64,000 nt of DNA, taken from positions 62,001 to 126,000 of the forward strand of contig REAZ01000007.1 of the NCBI GenBank assembly GCA_004294445.1, written 5' to 3'. Source of the DNA: Cytophagales bacterium (GTDB lineage Bacteria; Bacteroidota; Bacteroidia; Cytophagales; Thermoflexibacteraceae). Shown here in pieces: positions 9,325-18,054 of the stretch (the first letter of the stretch is position 1; each line of letters opens with the position of its first letter). Below the pieces are notes generated by a model that worked only from the letters and a program-made list of their open reading frames with translations, did no database searches and was not told the DNA's origin. The position numbers were made by a program, and so were the translations under genes.

Positions 9325-12318
9325 ATGAAGAGAGAAACTACTTCTCAACTAAGACTAAGTAAAGCAGGTGCACTCCGCTTGTTTTCTTTCGTTTTTGCCT
9401 TCCTTATATGTGCTGTGCTTGCGCCAAGTGCGTTTGCACAAAGCAAAACAGTAAAAGGCAAAGTTACCGCATCCGATGACGGTGCTGCTCTACCGGGCGT
9501 GAACATTGTCATCAAGGGAACTTCTACGGGTACAACCACGGACGTAGAAGGTAATTTCAGTGTTAATGTACCGAGCAGCGAGTCTGTATTGGTATTTTCG
9601 TTTGTAGGTTTCCTGCAGCAAGAAATTGTTGTTGGCAATCAATCTACCATCGACATTAAATTAGTATCTGATGTACGAGCATTAGGCGAAATCGTTGTAG
9701 TAGGTTACGGCGAGCAGAAAAAGCGAGATATTACAGGTTCTATGGCATCTGTAACATCAAAAGACTTTAATGTAGGTGCTGTAGCTTCTCCAGAGCAACT
9801 TATGCAAGGGCGTGTAGCGGGTGTCGTTATAACTTCTGCTAATGGAGACCCTGGTGCTGCTCCAAACGTACGAATCAGAGGGGGTACTTCTGTAAATGCA
9901 AGTAACCAGCCTTTGTATGTAATTGATGGTGTGCCTGTGGATAATACTTCTGCTACGCCAGACGGTGGTAACGTATCTACGGCTCCTGCTCGTAACCCAC
10001 TAAACACTATTAACCCTAATGATATCGAATCTATTGATGTATTGAAAGATGCTTCGGCTGCGGCGATTTACGGTTCAAGAGGTGCTAACGGTGTTATCTT
10101 GATTACAACAAAAAAGGGTAAAGAAGGTAAGACTACCTTGAATTACAATACCTATTATGGCGTGGCTACTGTTGCGAGATACTTACCTTTGCTCAATGCT
10201 GCTGAATACAAAGCTGAAGGTGCAAGGCTATTCCCTGGCAAAACTTTTGGTACTGCCGATACAGACTGGCAAAAAGAAGTTTTCCAAGCCGCAGCAATTA
10301 AAAGCCATGATGTATCTTTTGGTGGCGGTACGGCAAACACCCAGTATCGCGTATCTTTGAACTACTTTAACCAAGACGGTTTGGTGAGAAATTCAGGCAT
10401 GGAAAGAGTAGCAGCCAGAATTAATGCAACTCATAAGGCAATTAACAACAAGCTTGCTTTAAACCTAAACCTATCAGTGTCAAGCAATACAGACAGGAAT
10501 GTGCCTTATTCTTCTACAGGTGGTTTCGCAGGTGGTCTATTTACAAATATTTTGAAAATGAACCCCACTTATCCTGTACGCAATGCAGATGGTACTTACT
10601 TTGAGTATGCTACTACTTCTATTCGTAACCCTGTTGCTTTGGTGAATCAAATCGTAGATGGCACTCGCACAACGCGTGTGTTAGGTAGTGTTTTAGCAGA
10701 GTATGAAATCATAAGCGGTTTGAAAGCTTCCGTACGCTTAGGAGCAGATCAGCAAAATGCAAATAGAAAGTATTATGTTCCAAGAATTTCTCCTGCTGCT
10801 ATAGATGTGAAGGGTGAGGCAGCTACTCGTAACCTTGAACTCAGAAGCGAGTTATTAGAAGCCAACTTAACATATAATAAGCGCATAATGGAAGACCACA
10901 ACCTAACAGTGTTAGGCGGTTATTCTTACCAGCAGTTTACTCGCGAAGGTTTTGGTGCTGTTTCTCGTAACTTCATTACAGACGCTTTCGGACCTAACAA
11001 CTTAGAGGCTGGTGGTAATACAACAACTCCTCCTTCTTCTTTCAAAGAAACGAGCAAATTAATATCATTCTACGGACGTGTGAATTACGATATTAAGGGC
11101 AAATACTTGATTACTGCCACAGTTCGCCGCGATGGTTCTTCTCGTTTTGGTTTGAATAGCAAATGGGGACTTTTCCCTTCTGGGTCAATAGCTTGGAGAA
11201 TTTCCGAGGAAGCATTTTTGAAAAGCCAATCAGATTGGTTGTCTGATTTGAAGTTGCGTGTAGGTTACGGTATCACAGGTAGCCAAGAGATTGGTAACTA
11301 TCGTTCTCTGACCTTATTGGCAGCAAGTGCAGGTTTGCGAGCTGTATTTGGTAGCGATATTCCTTCAGGCGTAGCTCAAACTCAAAACCCTAACCCAGAT
11401 TTGAAATGGGAGCAAACAGCACAGCTCAACGTAGGGCTTGACTACGGTTTCTTAAATGGAAAAATCACAGGTTCTATCGACTACTTTGTAAAAAGAACTA
11501 CTGATTTGCTACTTGAGTTTGCTATACCTCAGCCTGCTGTTGTAACTACCATCTTGGCGAATGCTGGTGAAATAGAGAATAAAGGATTGGAGATTGCCGT
11601 AAATGCAACCGTGATGGATAAAAATGATTTCAAATGGGAAGCTTCTGTCAATGGTGCCTTTATTCAAAATAAGGTAGTTAGCTTGGCAGGTAGTGCGGAC
11701 TCTTTGTTCAGAAACGGTGTAAATGGTGCAGGTCAGTCAGGGGTGAACGCACAGATTATTGCTCCAGGCTTACCTTCTAACAGTTTCTACGGTCCAGTAT
11801 TTAGAGGCATAGACGAAAAGGGTGCCCAAAAGGCAAATGTAGCAGAAAGAGCGGTAATAGGTAATCCAAATCCAAGATTCACTTATGGTATCAATAATAG
11901 ATTCTCATATAAGAAGTTTGACCTAAGCTTTTTCTTGCAAGGTGTTCAAGGGGTAGAGGTATTCAATAATACCGCTCTTGAGTATGTGACTAAAGACAAC
12001 TTTAAGTCAGATATTAACTTGCTAAGACCTGCAATATCTGATGGCACTGCGGCTACTGAAACTCCTCGCTACTCCTCCAGATGGATTGAAGATGGTTCTT
12101 TTTTACGTCTGAGCAATGCTATGTTAGGTTATAACTTTGATGTGAGTAAAGTGAAGTGGTTAAGTAGCTTACGTGGATATATTTCTGGACAAAACTTGTT
12201 CCTTATCACTAAATACACAGGGTATGACCCAGAGGTAAGTGCTGCAGCTATTGGCATTGACTATGCCAACTACCCAAGGGCAAGAACCTTCATGATTGGA
12301 CTAAATATTGGGTTCTAA
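9325..12318 (+). CDS. SusC/RagA-type TonB-linked outer-membrane transporter
   Basis: A 997-residue outer-membrane active transporter that works with its SusD partner (next gene) to bind and import large nutrients, typically glycans or peptides. A signal peptide ends at AFAQ (about residue 39). It is followed by a carboxypeptidase-regulatory-like domain (about 42-120, VKGKVTASDDGAALPGVNI). Then come the plug domain (about 120-260, with GYGEQKKRDITGSM, the VIDGVPVD segment and SIDVLKDASAAAIYGSRGANGVILITTKKG) and a 22-strand barrel ending in FMIGLNIGF. Length is typical. The substrate cannot be told, as no carbohydrate enzyme or regulator lies beside the pair. Confidence 0.95.
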   Translation: MKRETTSQLRLSKAGALRLFSFVFAFLICAVLAPSAFAQSKTVKGKVTASDDGAALPGVNIVIKGTSTGTTTDVEGNFSVNVPSSESVLVFSFVGFLQQEIVVGNQSTIDIKLVSDVRALGEIVVVGYGEQKKRDITGSMASVTSKDFNVGAVASPEQLMQGRVAGVVITSANGDPGAAPNVRIRGGTSVNASNQPLYVIDGVPVDNTSATPDGGNVSTAPARNPLNTINPNDIESIDVLKDASAAAIYGSRGANGVILITTKKGKEGKTTLNYNTYYGVATVARYLPLLNAAEYKAEGARLFPGKTFGTADTDWQKEVFQAAAIKSHDVSFGGGTANTQYRVSLNYFNQDGLVRNSGMERVAARINATHKAINNKLALNLNLSVSSNTDRNVPYSSTGGFAGGLFTNILKMNPTYPVRNADGTYFEYATTSIRNPVALVNQIVDGTRTTRVLGSVLAEYEIISGLKASVRLGADQQNANRKYYVPRISPAAIDVKGEAATRNLELRSELLEANLTYNKRIMEDHNLTVLGGYSYQQFTREGFGAVSRNFITDAFGPNNLEAGGNTTTPPSSFKETSKLISFYGRVNYDIKGKYLITATVRRDGSSRFGLNSKWGLFPSGSIAWRISEEAFLKSQSDWLSDLKLRVGYGITGSQEIGNYRSLTLLAASAGLRAVFGSDIPSGVAQTQNPNPDLKWEQTAQLNVGLDYGFLNGKITGSIDYFVKRTTDLLLEFAIPQPAVVTTILANAGEIENKGLEIAVNATVMDKNDFKWEASVNGAFIQNKVVSLAGSADSLFRNGVNGAGQSGVNAQIIAPGLPSNSFYGPVFRGIDEKGAQKANVAERAVIGNPNPRFTYGINNRFSYKKFDLSFFLQGVQGVEVFNNTALEYVTKDNFKSDINLLRPAISDGTAATETPRYSSRWIEDGSFLRLSNAMLGYNFDVSKVKWLSSLRGYISGQNLFLITKYTGYDPEVSAAAIGIDYANYPRARTFMIGLNIGF

Positions 12319-12344
12319 TTTTTTGAATTTTGTTAGGAAAAAGA

Positions 12345-12391
12345 TTGTTAGGTAATAGAACATTTTAGTAAAACATATTATTACCTAACAA
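12345..12391. repeat. Inverted repeat between susC and susD
   Basis: Perfect 13-bp arms, TTGTTAGGTAATA at 12345-12357 and TATTACCTAACAA at 12379-12391, with a 21-base loop. It lies in the 122-base gap inside the susCD transcript. There is no T-run after it on the plus strand (A's follow), so it looks more like an mRNA-stabilising or processing hairpin than a full terminator. Confidence 0.65.
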
Positions 12392-12440
12392 AAAACTACA
12401 CCATAAATTTTAATTTTTATCTTAATTTCTCATTAAGAAA

Positions 12441-13946
12441 ATGAAAAATAAAATCTCTAAATTTTTTGTGATGGTAGGCATTACGCTTTCCTCACTCTTG
12501 TATCTCGGTTGTACTAACCTAGATGAAACGGTTTATAACCAAATCACGCCAGAGACTTTCTTCAAATCAGAAGAAGAATTTTTTGCTGCTTTGGTGCCGC
12601 TTTATGCACAGCTAAGACCTTTCCTATGGTCTTATTATAACCTTAGCCAAGTTTCTTCAGACGAAACCATAGTGCCAACAAGAGGTGGCGACTGGGGCGA
12701 CGGCGGGCGATGGAGAGCAATGTATCAGCATACTTGGGATAAAACGCTCCCAGATGTGAACGATGCTTGGAACGATGCTTTTACAGGCGTAGCAAGAGCA
12801 AACTCTTATTTGAAAAGTATGGAGTTAGTTCCTAACACTTCTGCCGCAAAGCCGAGATTTGTAGCAGAAGCGAGAGTGTTGAGAGGTTTATACTACTATT
12901 TGCTCATGGACTTATTCGGAGGCGTACCGATAGTAACAGACTTAGTAGATAGAGCGAATCCTCCTGCGCGCAATAGCCGCCAAGAAGTATTTAACTTTAT
13001 TGAAAAGGAAGTAACAGAATCTATTGCTGCTCTTCCAGAGGCTGCTACAGGTGATTCAGGTAGATTGACTAAAAACTCTGCTCGTGCGTTGTTAGCAAGA
13101 ATGTATCTAAATGCTGGGGTGTTTACTGGCTCTGCTCAGTGGCAAAAAACATTAGATATGTGCGATGCCATTATCAATTCAGGGGTTCAAAAATTAGAAG
13201 GAAGTTTCTTTGATAATTTTATTCCTACGAACGAAAAATCAAAGGAAGGTCTTTTAGTGATTGGCTATGCTAATATAGACTTGGGATTCCCTGGCATGAA
13301 TTTCACTATGAGGACAGGGCATTACAACCAAGTGCCTCAAAGCCCTTGGAATGGTTTCTGTACCATTGCTGAATATTATGATTCTTTTGACCCACAAGAC
13401 GTAAGAAGCAAAATGTTTCAGGCAGGTCAAGCTGTGAACTTGCTTACAGGTGAGCCTGTGAATAACCGTCAAGGTGCGCCACTCATATTCACAAAGGAAG
13501 TGCCTATTGAAAATGCAAACGAGGGTAATGGAATTCGTGTATTGAAATGGGGCGTAGACCCTCTCCAAAATGGTGGAGATTCTCGTAATGATTTCTTCGT
13601 ATTCAGATATAGTGAGATATTTTTAACAAAAGCAGAGGCTTTGAACGAGTTAGGCAGAACTACAGAAGCGACAGCCTTAATTAATGTGATTAGAGGAAGA
13701 GCTTTCAACCCTGCAAAACCCTTATCGTCCAGTTTTACCCAAGCCACGTTCCGCCAACAAATTCTTAAGGAACGCGGGTTTGAATTAGGATGGGAAGCAT
13801 CAAGAAGACAAGACCTCATTAGAATTGGTGGCTACACTGCAGCTCGTACTAATAAATTAGTAAGCCAATCTTTTAGAAATTTGTTCCCAATTCCTCAGAG
13901 AGCGATTGACGCAAATCCTAAACTTTCTCAAAATCCTGGCTACTAA
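12441..13946 (+). CDS. SusD/RagB-type nutrient-binding outer-membrane lipoprotein
   Basis: 501 residues with a lipoprotein signal peptide (LLYLGCTNLDETVYN; lipidated Cys at about residue 24), placing it on the cell surface as the lid of the SusC transporter encoded just upstream. SusD hallmarks are the TPR-like helical pairs (ARVLRGLYYYLLMDLFGGVPIVTD, about 145-170) and the C-terminal ILKERGFELGWEASRRQDLIRIG and PIPQRAIDANPKLSQNPGY segments. It is the second gene of a two-gene unit ending in a strong terminator. Confidence 0.95.
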   Translation: MKNKISKFFVMVGITLSSLLYLGCTNLDETVYNQITPETFFKSEEEFFAALVPLYAQLRPFLWSYYNLSQVSSDETIVPTRGGDWGDGGRWRAMYQHTWDKTLPDVNDAWNDAFTGVARANSYLKSMELVPNTSAAKPRFVAEARVLRGLYYYLLMDLFGGVPIVTDLVDRANPPARNSRQEVFNFIEKEVTESIAALPEAATGDSGRLTKNSARALLARMYLNAGVFTGSAQWQKTLDMCDAIINSGVQKLEGSFFDNFIPTNEKSKEGLLVIGYANIDLGFPGMNFTMRTGHYNQVPQSPWNGFCTIAEYYDSFDPQDVRSKMFQAGQAVNLLTGEPVNNRQGAPLIFTKEVPIENANEGNGIRVLKWGVDPLQNGGDSRNDFFVFRYSEIFLTKAEALNELGRTTEATALINVIRGRAFNPAKPLSSSFTQATFRQQILKERGFELGWEASRRQDLIRIGGYTAARTNKLVSQSFRNLFPIPQRAIDANPKLSQNPGY

Positions 13947-13967
13947 TCATCATTTTTTGTAGCTTAT

Positions 13968-14006
13968 AAGCCCATAAAGTCTTTAAGACCTTATGGGCTT
14001 TTTTTT
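13968..14006 (+). terminator. Intrinsic terminator after susD
   Basis: Stem AAGCCCATAA / TTATGGGCTT, with an inner AGTCTTTAAGACC that can itself pair, followed by a run of eight T's. It separates the susCD unit from the convergent polysaccharide operon. Confidence 0.9.
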
Positions 14007-14064
14007 ATGATGTTAATTATCAGAGGTAAAAAACTGTGCAGCCAGCATTTATATAATATGGTAT

Positions 14065-14811
14065 TTAATAAGTCCGAAAAATCAGTCTTTTAAATACAAA
14101 GAAAAGGAATATACTGTTACCAATTACATACCTTCTCCAAAGTCTTTTTGGCTCTAAATAGAGGCGATAAGCCCACTCAAGCGACCAATCACGCGCCCAT
14201 TTAGGTAGGCGTTTTTCTAATCCTGTGTACGTAAGAAATGCTTGCCCTACGCCGAGCATACAAGCGTTTACTTTGCCTTTGTGTGCCGCCATCCATTTTT
14301 CTTGCTTGGGACAACCCAAAGAAACAAAAACTAAATCTGCCCCCGAACCGTTGATATTATTGATAATTTGCTGGTCTTCCTCTTCGCTAAGAGGTCTGAA
14401 TGGTGGAGAATAAGTACCTGCTATACGCAGTTTTGGAAAATCTGCGGCTATTTGAGTTCGTATTTTGGTCAGCACCTCTTCGGTTGAACCATAAAAATAA
14501 ACAGATTTACCCCTTATTTCTGCTTCCTTGAGCAAAATAGGGAGTAAATCCATGCCCGCAACTCTTTCTTGGGCTATTTTATCAAATAACTTTATGACTA
14601 CAGAAATTGGGCGACCGTCTGGCGTAACAAGGTCTGCTTCATTGAGCATTTTATTAAAGGCTTTGTCTTGGTAAGCCTCTACTACCATGTGTACATTGGC
14701 ACAGCAAACATAAGAGGAAAGCCGGTTATCTGTGAAATCGAAAATAGTATCGACAAATTCTTTGAAAGTTCCCGTTGAAATGAGCGAGCTAACAACCTTT
14801 ACTTTTTTCAT
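14065..14811 (-). CDS. WecG/TagA/CpsF-family glycosyltransferase (GT26)
   Basis: A 248-residue soluble or peripheral glycosyltransferase that adds a sugar to an undecaprenyl-linked intermediate in exopolysaccharide, ECA or teichoic-type polymer synthesis. Family hallmarks are NVHMVVEAYQD, LVTPDGRPISVVIKLF with the conserved TPDG (about residues 55-65), and the signature VFVSLGCPKQEKWMA (about 160-175). A longer open frame extends upstream, but I chose the ATG at 14811 (MKKVKVVSSLIS) because it gives the normal family N-terminus and an ATGA overlap with the stop codon of the preceding epimerase gene, showing translational coupling. It is the last gene of the polysaccharide operon. Confidence 0.9.
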   Translation of the reverse strand: MKKVKVVSSLISTGTFKEFVDTIFDFTDNRLSSYVCCANVHMVVEAYQDKAFNKMLNEADLVTPDGRPISVVIKLFDKIAQERVAGMDLLPILLKEAEIRGKSVYFYGSTEEVLTKIRTQIAADFPKLRIAGTYSPPFRPLSEEEDQQIINNINGSGADLVFVSLGCPKQEKWMAAHKGKVNACMLGVGQAFLTYTGLEKRLPKWARDWSLEWAYRLYLEPKRLWRRYVIGNSIFLFFVFKRLIFRTY

Positions 14812-15800
14812 ACAAGTATTTCTTCTCTGATAGTTTCTGCTACTTGCTTTTGAATCCAAGTATATGTATGTTTGATTCCTTCTCGGAGTGTTAGTGTAGG
14901 TTTCCATCCTAATTTTTCTCCAATAAGATTATTATCAGACCGCCTGCCTCTCACGCCTTGCGGACCAGGAATATTATTGATAGTTACATTTTTGCCTGCT
15001 ATTTCCATGACTAAGTGTGCCAAATTATTAATTGAAATCATTTCTTCTGAGCCTATATTAACGGGTCCCGTAAAATCAGAATCCATAAGTTTTCTCACGC
15101 CGTCCAAACATTCAGAGATATAGAGGAAAGACCGCGTTTGTTTGCCATCTCCCCATATTTCAATCGAGCCTCCATTTTCAGCTTCAGCTATCTTGCGGCA
15201 TACTGCGGCAGGAGCTTTTTCTTTACCGCCTGTCCAAGTACCTTCTTCGCCAAAAACATTGTGGAATCGGGCGATGCGTACTTGTATGCCGTAGTTGCGG
15301 TAGTAGGAAAGGTAAAGTCTTTCGCTAAATAATTTTTCCCAACCATATTCGCTATCAGGAGCAGCGGGGTAGGCTGATGCTTCTGAACAATTAGGGTTTT
15401 CGGGGTCTAACTGATTGTATTCGGGATAGATACAAGCTGAAGAAGAGTAAAAAATTTTCTTTACGCCTGCCCTGTTTGCTTGTTCTAATACATTTAGGTT
15501 AATCATTGCAGAGTTGTGCATGACTGCTGCATCGTGAAAACCTGTAAATATATAGCCCGCACCGCCCATATCGGCGGCTAATTGATAAATTTCATCGATG
15601 CCTATGACTACGTTTTGAGCCACTAAGGGGTCAGTAAGGTCGCCAATAATAAACTCATCGGCGGGTGAAACGGAGAACTCATTGTGCTTAAGGTCGCAAC
15701 CTCTCACCCAAAAACCTTCTTCTTTCAAGCGTTTTACCAAATGCCCACCAATAAACCCACCAGCACCACATACAAGAATCTTCTTTTTTTGATTTGTCAT
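14808..15800 (-). CDS. GDP-mannose 3,5-epimerase-like NAD-dependent epimerase
   Basis: A 330-residue extended short-chain dehydrogenase/reductase. The Rossmann motif GAGGFIG is at residues 12-18 and the YxxxK pair is Y152/K156. The sequence matches plant GDP-mannose 3,5-epimerase unusually closely: LAADMGGAG, SSACIYPE, GGKEKAPAA and QGVRGRRSDNN. From memory of the Arabidopsis enzyme, its catalytic Cys145, Tyr174, Lys178 and Lys217 correspond here to C123, Y152, K156 and K195, with identical spacing. The predicted reaction is GDP-D-mannose to GDP-L-galactose. It sits between the GDP-fucose genes and the glycosyltransferase, consistent with a sugar precursor for the exported polymer. Another NDP-sugar epimerase specificity is possible but less likely. 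Confidence 0.82.
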   Translation of the reverse strand: MTNQKKKILVCGAGGFIGGHLVKRLKEEGFWVRGCDLKHNEFSVSPADEFIIGDLTDPLVAQNVVIGIDEIYQLAADMGGAGYIFTGFHDAAVMHNSAMINLNVLEQANRAGVKKIFYSSSACIYPEYNQLDPENPNCSEASAYPAAPDSEYGWEKLFSERLYLSYYRNYGIQVRIARFHNVFGEEGTWTGGKEKAPAAVCRKIAEAENGGSIEIWGDGKQTRSFLYISECLDGVRKLMDSDFTGPVNIGSEEMISINNLAHLVMEIAGKNVTINNIPGPQGVRGRRSDNNLIGEKLGWKPTLTLREGIKHTYTWIQKQVAETIREEILV

Positions 15801-15871
15801 AAAATTTCAAAACAATTATTTCTTACAATAATAATGATATAAATACATCGTAAAAAAGATTATGCCAAATT

Positions 15872-16807
15872 TCATGCTAAAACTTCTTCCCAATTCACAG
15901 ATTCATAAACTGACTTGATGCCATCTACCAAAGAAATCTGATGTTTCCAGCCTTTGCTGTGCAGTTTGCTCACGTCCATCAATTTACGGGGCGTGCCATC
16001 GGGCTTAGTAGCATTGAAATAAATTTCGCCTTTGTAGCCAACTATTTCTTTGATGAGCAGTGCCAAATCTTTGATGGTAATGTCTTCGCCAGTTCCCACA
16101 TTCAAGAAATCTACCTCATTATAATTTTGCATGAGGTAAAAGCAGGCTTCCGCCAAATCATCTACGTGCAAAAACTCTCTGCGCGGGGAGCCTGTTCCCC
16201 ATATTTCTACGGATGCTTTGTTTTCTATTTTTGCCGTATGGAATTTACGAATGAGTGCAGGCAATACATGAGAGTTTTGCAAATCATAATTGTCGTTCGG
16301 TCCATATAAGTTGGTAGGCATGACTGATATATAATTACAACCATATTGGCTTCTATAGGCTTCGCACATTTTGATTCCCGCTATTTTTGCGATGGCATAC
16401 GGCTCGTTGGTAGGCTCCAATAGCCCTGTAAGCAGATAGTCTTCTTTCAATGGTTGCGGTGCTAATTTTGGGTAGATGCACGAAGAGCCTAAGAATAAGA
16501 GTTTTTTTACATTGTTCAGATAACTTTCTTGGATTACATTATTCTGAATCATTAAGTTATTGTAAATGAACTCCGCCCTATAAATGTTATTGGCATTGAT
16601 GCCACCAACTCTTGCTGCCGCCATGAAAACATAATCGGGCTTTTCTTCGCTAAAAAATTGACGCACAGCAGCTTGGTCTTCCAAATTAAGCTCTTTGGAA
16701 GTGCGATAAACAAGATTTTGGTAGCCTTCTTTTTCTAATTTACGCTTGATAGCAGAGCCTACCATTCCTCTATGCCCTGCTATATATATCTTGGCATTTT
16801 TTTCCAT
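15872..16807 (-). CDS. fcl: GDP-L-fucose synthase
   Basis: A 311-residue bifunctional 3,5-epimerase/4-reductase converting GDP-4-keto-6-deoxy-mannose to GDP-L-fucose with NADPH. Visible family features are the nucleotide-binding [10 protein letters not shown] (residues 11-20), [12 protein letters not shown] (about 63-74), FLGSSCIYP (about 105-113), the catalytic YAIAKIAG (about 136-143) and LYGPNDNYD (about 168-176). The C-terminal [18 protein letters not shown] is characteristic. Length matches the E. coli enzyme. It lies 11 bases after the gmd gene, which makes its substrate. Confidence 0.95.
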   Translation of the reverse strand: MEKNAKIYIAGHRGMVGSAIKRKLEKEGYQNLVYRTSKELNLEDQAAVRQFFSEEKPDYVFMAAARVGGINANNIYRAEFIYNNLMIQNNVIQESYLNNVKKLLFLGSSCIYPKLAPQPLKEDYLLTGLLEPTNEPYAIAKIAGIKMCEAYRSQYGCNYISVMPTNLYGPNDNYDLQNSHVLPALIRKFHTAKIENKASVEIWGTGSPRREFLHVDDLAEACFYLMQNYNEVDFLNVGTGEDITIKDLALLIKEIVGYKGEIYFNATKPDGTPRKLMDVSKLHSKGWKHQISLVDGIKSVYESVNWEEVLA

Positions 16808-16818
16808 TTCAAATTGTT

Positions 16819-17940
16819 TTAGTAAGAATCATCATGGTAACTGAGTGTGCTGTGTCCGCCAGTTTTCAAATATTGGTCTTTCTTGAATAGGTTTACGTCA
16901 GCCCAAATCATATCATTTACAAGCCCCTTGAGGTCGTACTCTGGCACCCACCCAAGTTTTGTCTTAGATTTTGTAGGGTCTCCAAGCAACAAATCTACCT
17001 CCGTAGGTCTGAAATAACGCTTATCAACGCCAATTACTTCTTTCCCAACAGGAATTTGGAAATCTGGGTGAGAGCAACTTACTACGTGTGCTTTTTCATC
17101 TACCCCTTCGCCACTAAACTTTACTTCGATTCCCAGTTCTTCAAAAGACATTCTTACAAAATCTCTAATTCGCGTAGTTACGCCTGTGGCAATTACGTAA
17201 TCTTCGGGCGTTGGCTGCTGCAAAATAAGCCACATAGCTTTCACGTAATCCTTGGCATGACCCCAATCTCGTTGAGAGTCCAAATTTCCTAAAAATATTT
17301 TATCTTGCAAGCCTAATGCTATTCTGGCAACGCCTCTTGTAATCTTGCGAGTTACAAAAGTTTCACCGCGCAAAGGTGACTCGTGGTTAAATAAGATACC
17401 ATTCACCGCATACATATTGTAGGCTTCGCGATAATTCACAGTAATCCAATAGCCATATATTTTAGCAACGGCATACGGAGAGCGTGGGTAAAATGGCGTA
17501 GTTTCGCTTTGTGGTACTTCTTGTACCAAGCCATAAAGTTCCGAAGTAGAAGCCTGATAGATACGTGTTTTCTCTGTTAAGCCCAATATACGTACTGCCT
17601 CCAAAATCCTCAAAGTACCCAACCCATCTACATTGGCAGTGTATTCAGGGCTATCAAAACTCACTTTTACATGCGACATCGCACCTAAGTTATATATCTC
17701 GTCGGGCTGTACCTCTTGAATAATACGAATGATATTTGTAGAATCGGTTAGGTCGCCGTAGTGTAGCACTACTTTCAAATTCGTTTCGTGTGGGTCTTGG
17801 TAAAGGTGGTCTATTCTTTGGGTATTGAATAGCGAACTACGTCGCTTTATACCATGTACTTGGTAGCCTTTGCTGAGAAGTAAATCTGCCAAGTATGCAC
17901 CATCTTGACCTGTAATACCTGTGATTAATGCTTTTTTCAT
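16819..17940 (-). CDS. gmd: GDP-mannose 4,6-dehydratase
   Basis: A 373-residue NADP-dependent dehydratase turning GDP-D-mannose into GDP-4-keto-6-deoxy-D-mannose, the first committed step to GDP-L-fucose. Motifs seen are [15 protein letters not shown] (8-22), [17 protein letters not shown] (35-51), the active-site QASTSELYG (about 129-137) and [15 protein letters not shown]. The C-terminal [20 protein letters not shown] is diagnostic. Length is typical. The following fucose synthase gene is 11 bases downstream in the same operon. Confidence 0.97.
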   Translation of the reverse strand: MKKALITGITGQDGAYLADLLLSKGYQVHGIKRRSSLFNTQRIDHLYQDPHETNLKVVLHYGDLTDSTNIIRIIQEVQPDEIYNLGAMSHVKVSFDSPEYTANVDGLGTLRILEAVRILGLTEKTRIYQASTSELYGLVQEVPQSETTPFYPRSPYAVAKIYGYWITVNYREAYNMYAVNGILFNHESPLRGETFVTRKITRGVARIALGLQDKIFLGNLDSQRDWGHAKDYVKAMWLILQQPTPEDYVIATGVTTRIRDFVRMSFEELGIEVKFSGEGVDEKAHVVSCSHPDFQIPVGKEVIGVDKRYFRPTEVDLLLGDPTKSKTKLGWVPEYDLKGLVNDMIWADVNLFKKDQYLKTGGHSTLSYHDDSY

Positions 17941-18054
17941 TATTAAAACTTTGATTAGTTTGAAGAATTATTAGTAGATATAATGGCATAACAATATATC
18001 TTGCAATATAGAAACAAAATGAGAATTACTATCCGTATGGCATCAAATATTGCC

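Noticed and set aside
9325-13946. Whether the first susCD pair is a polysaccharide-utilisation locus
   Set aside because: No glycoside hydrolase, hybrid sensor or sigma/anti-sigma pair lies beside it, so the substrate class is not supported.
14812-14907. Upstream extension of the WecG-like gene by 32 codons
   Set aside because: It lies within the 3' part of the epimerase gene, and the ATG at 14811 gives the family N-terminus and an ATGA coupling overlap.
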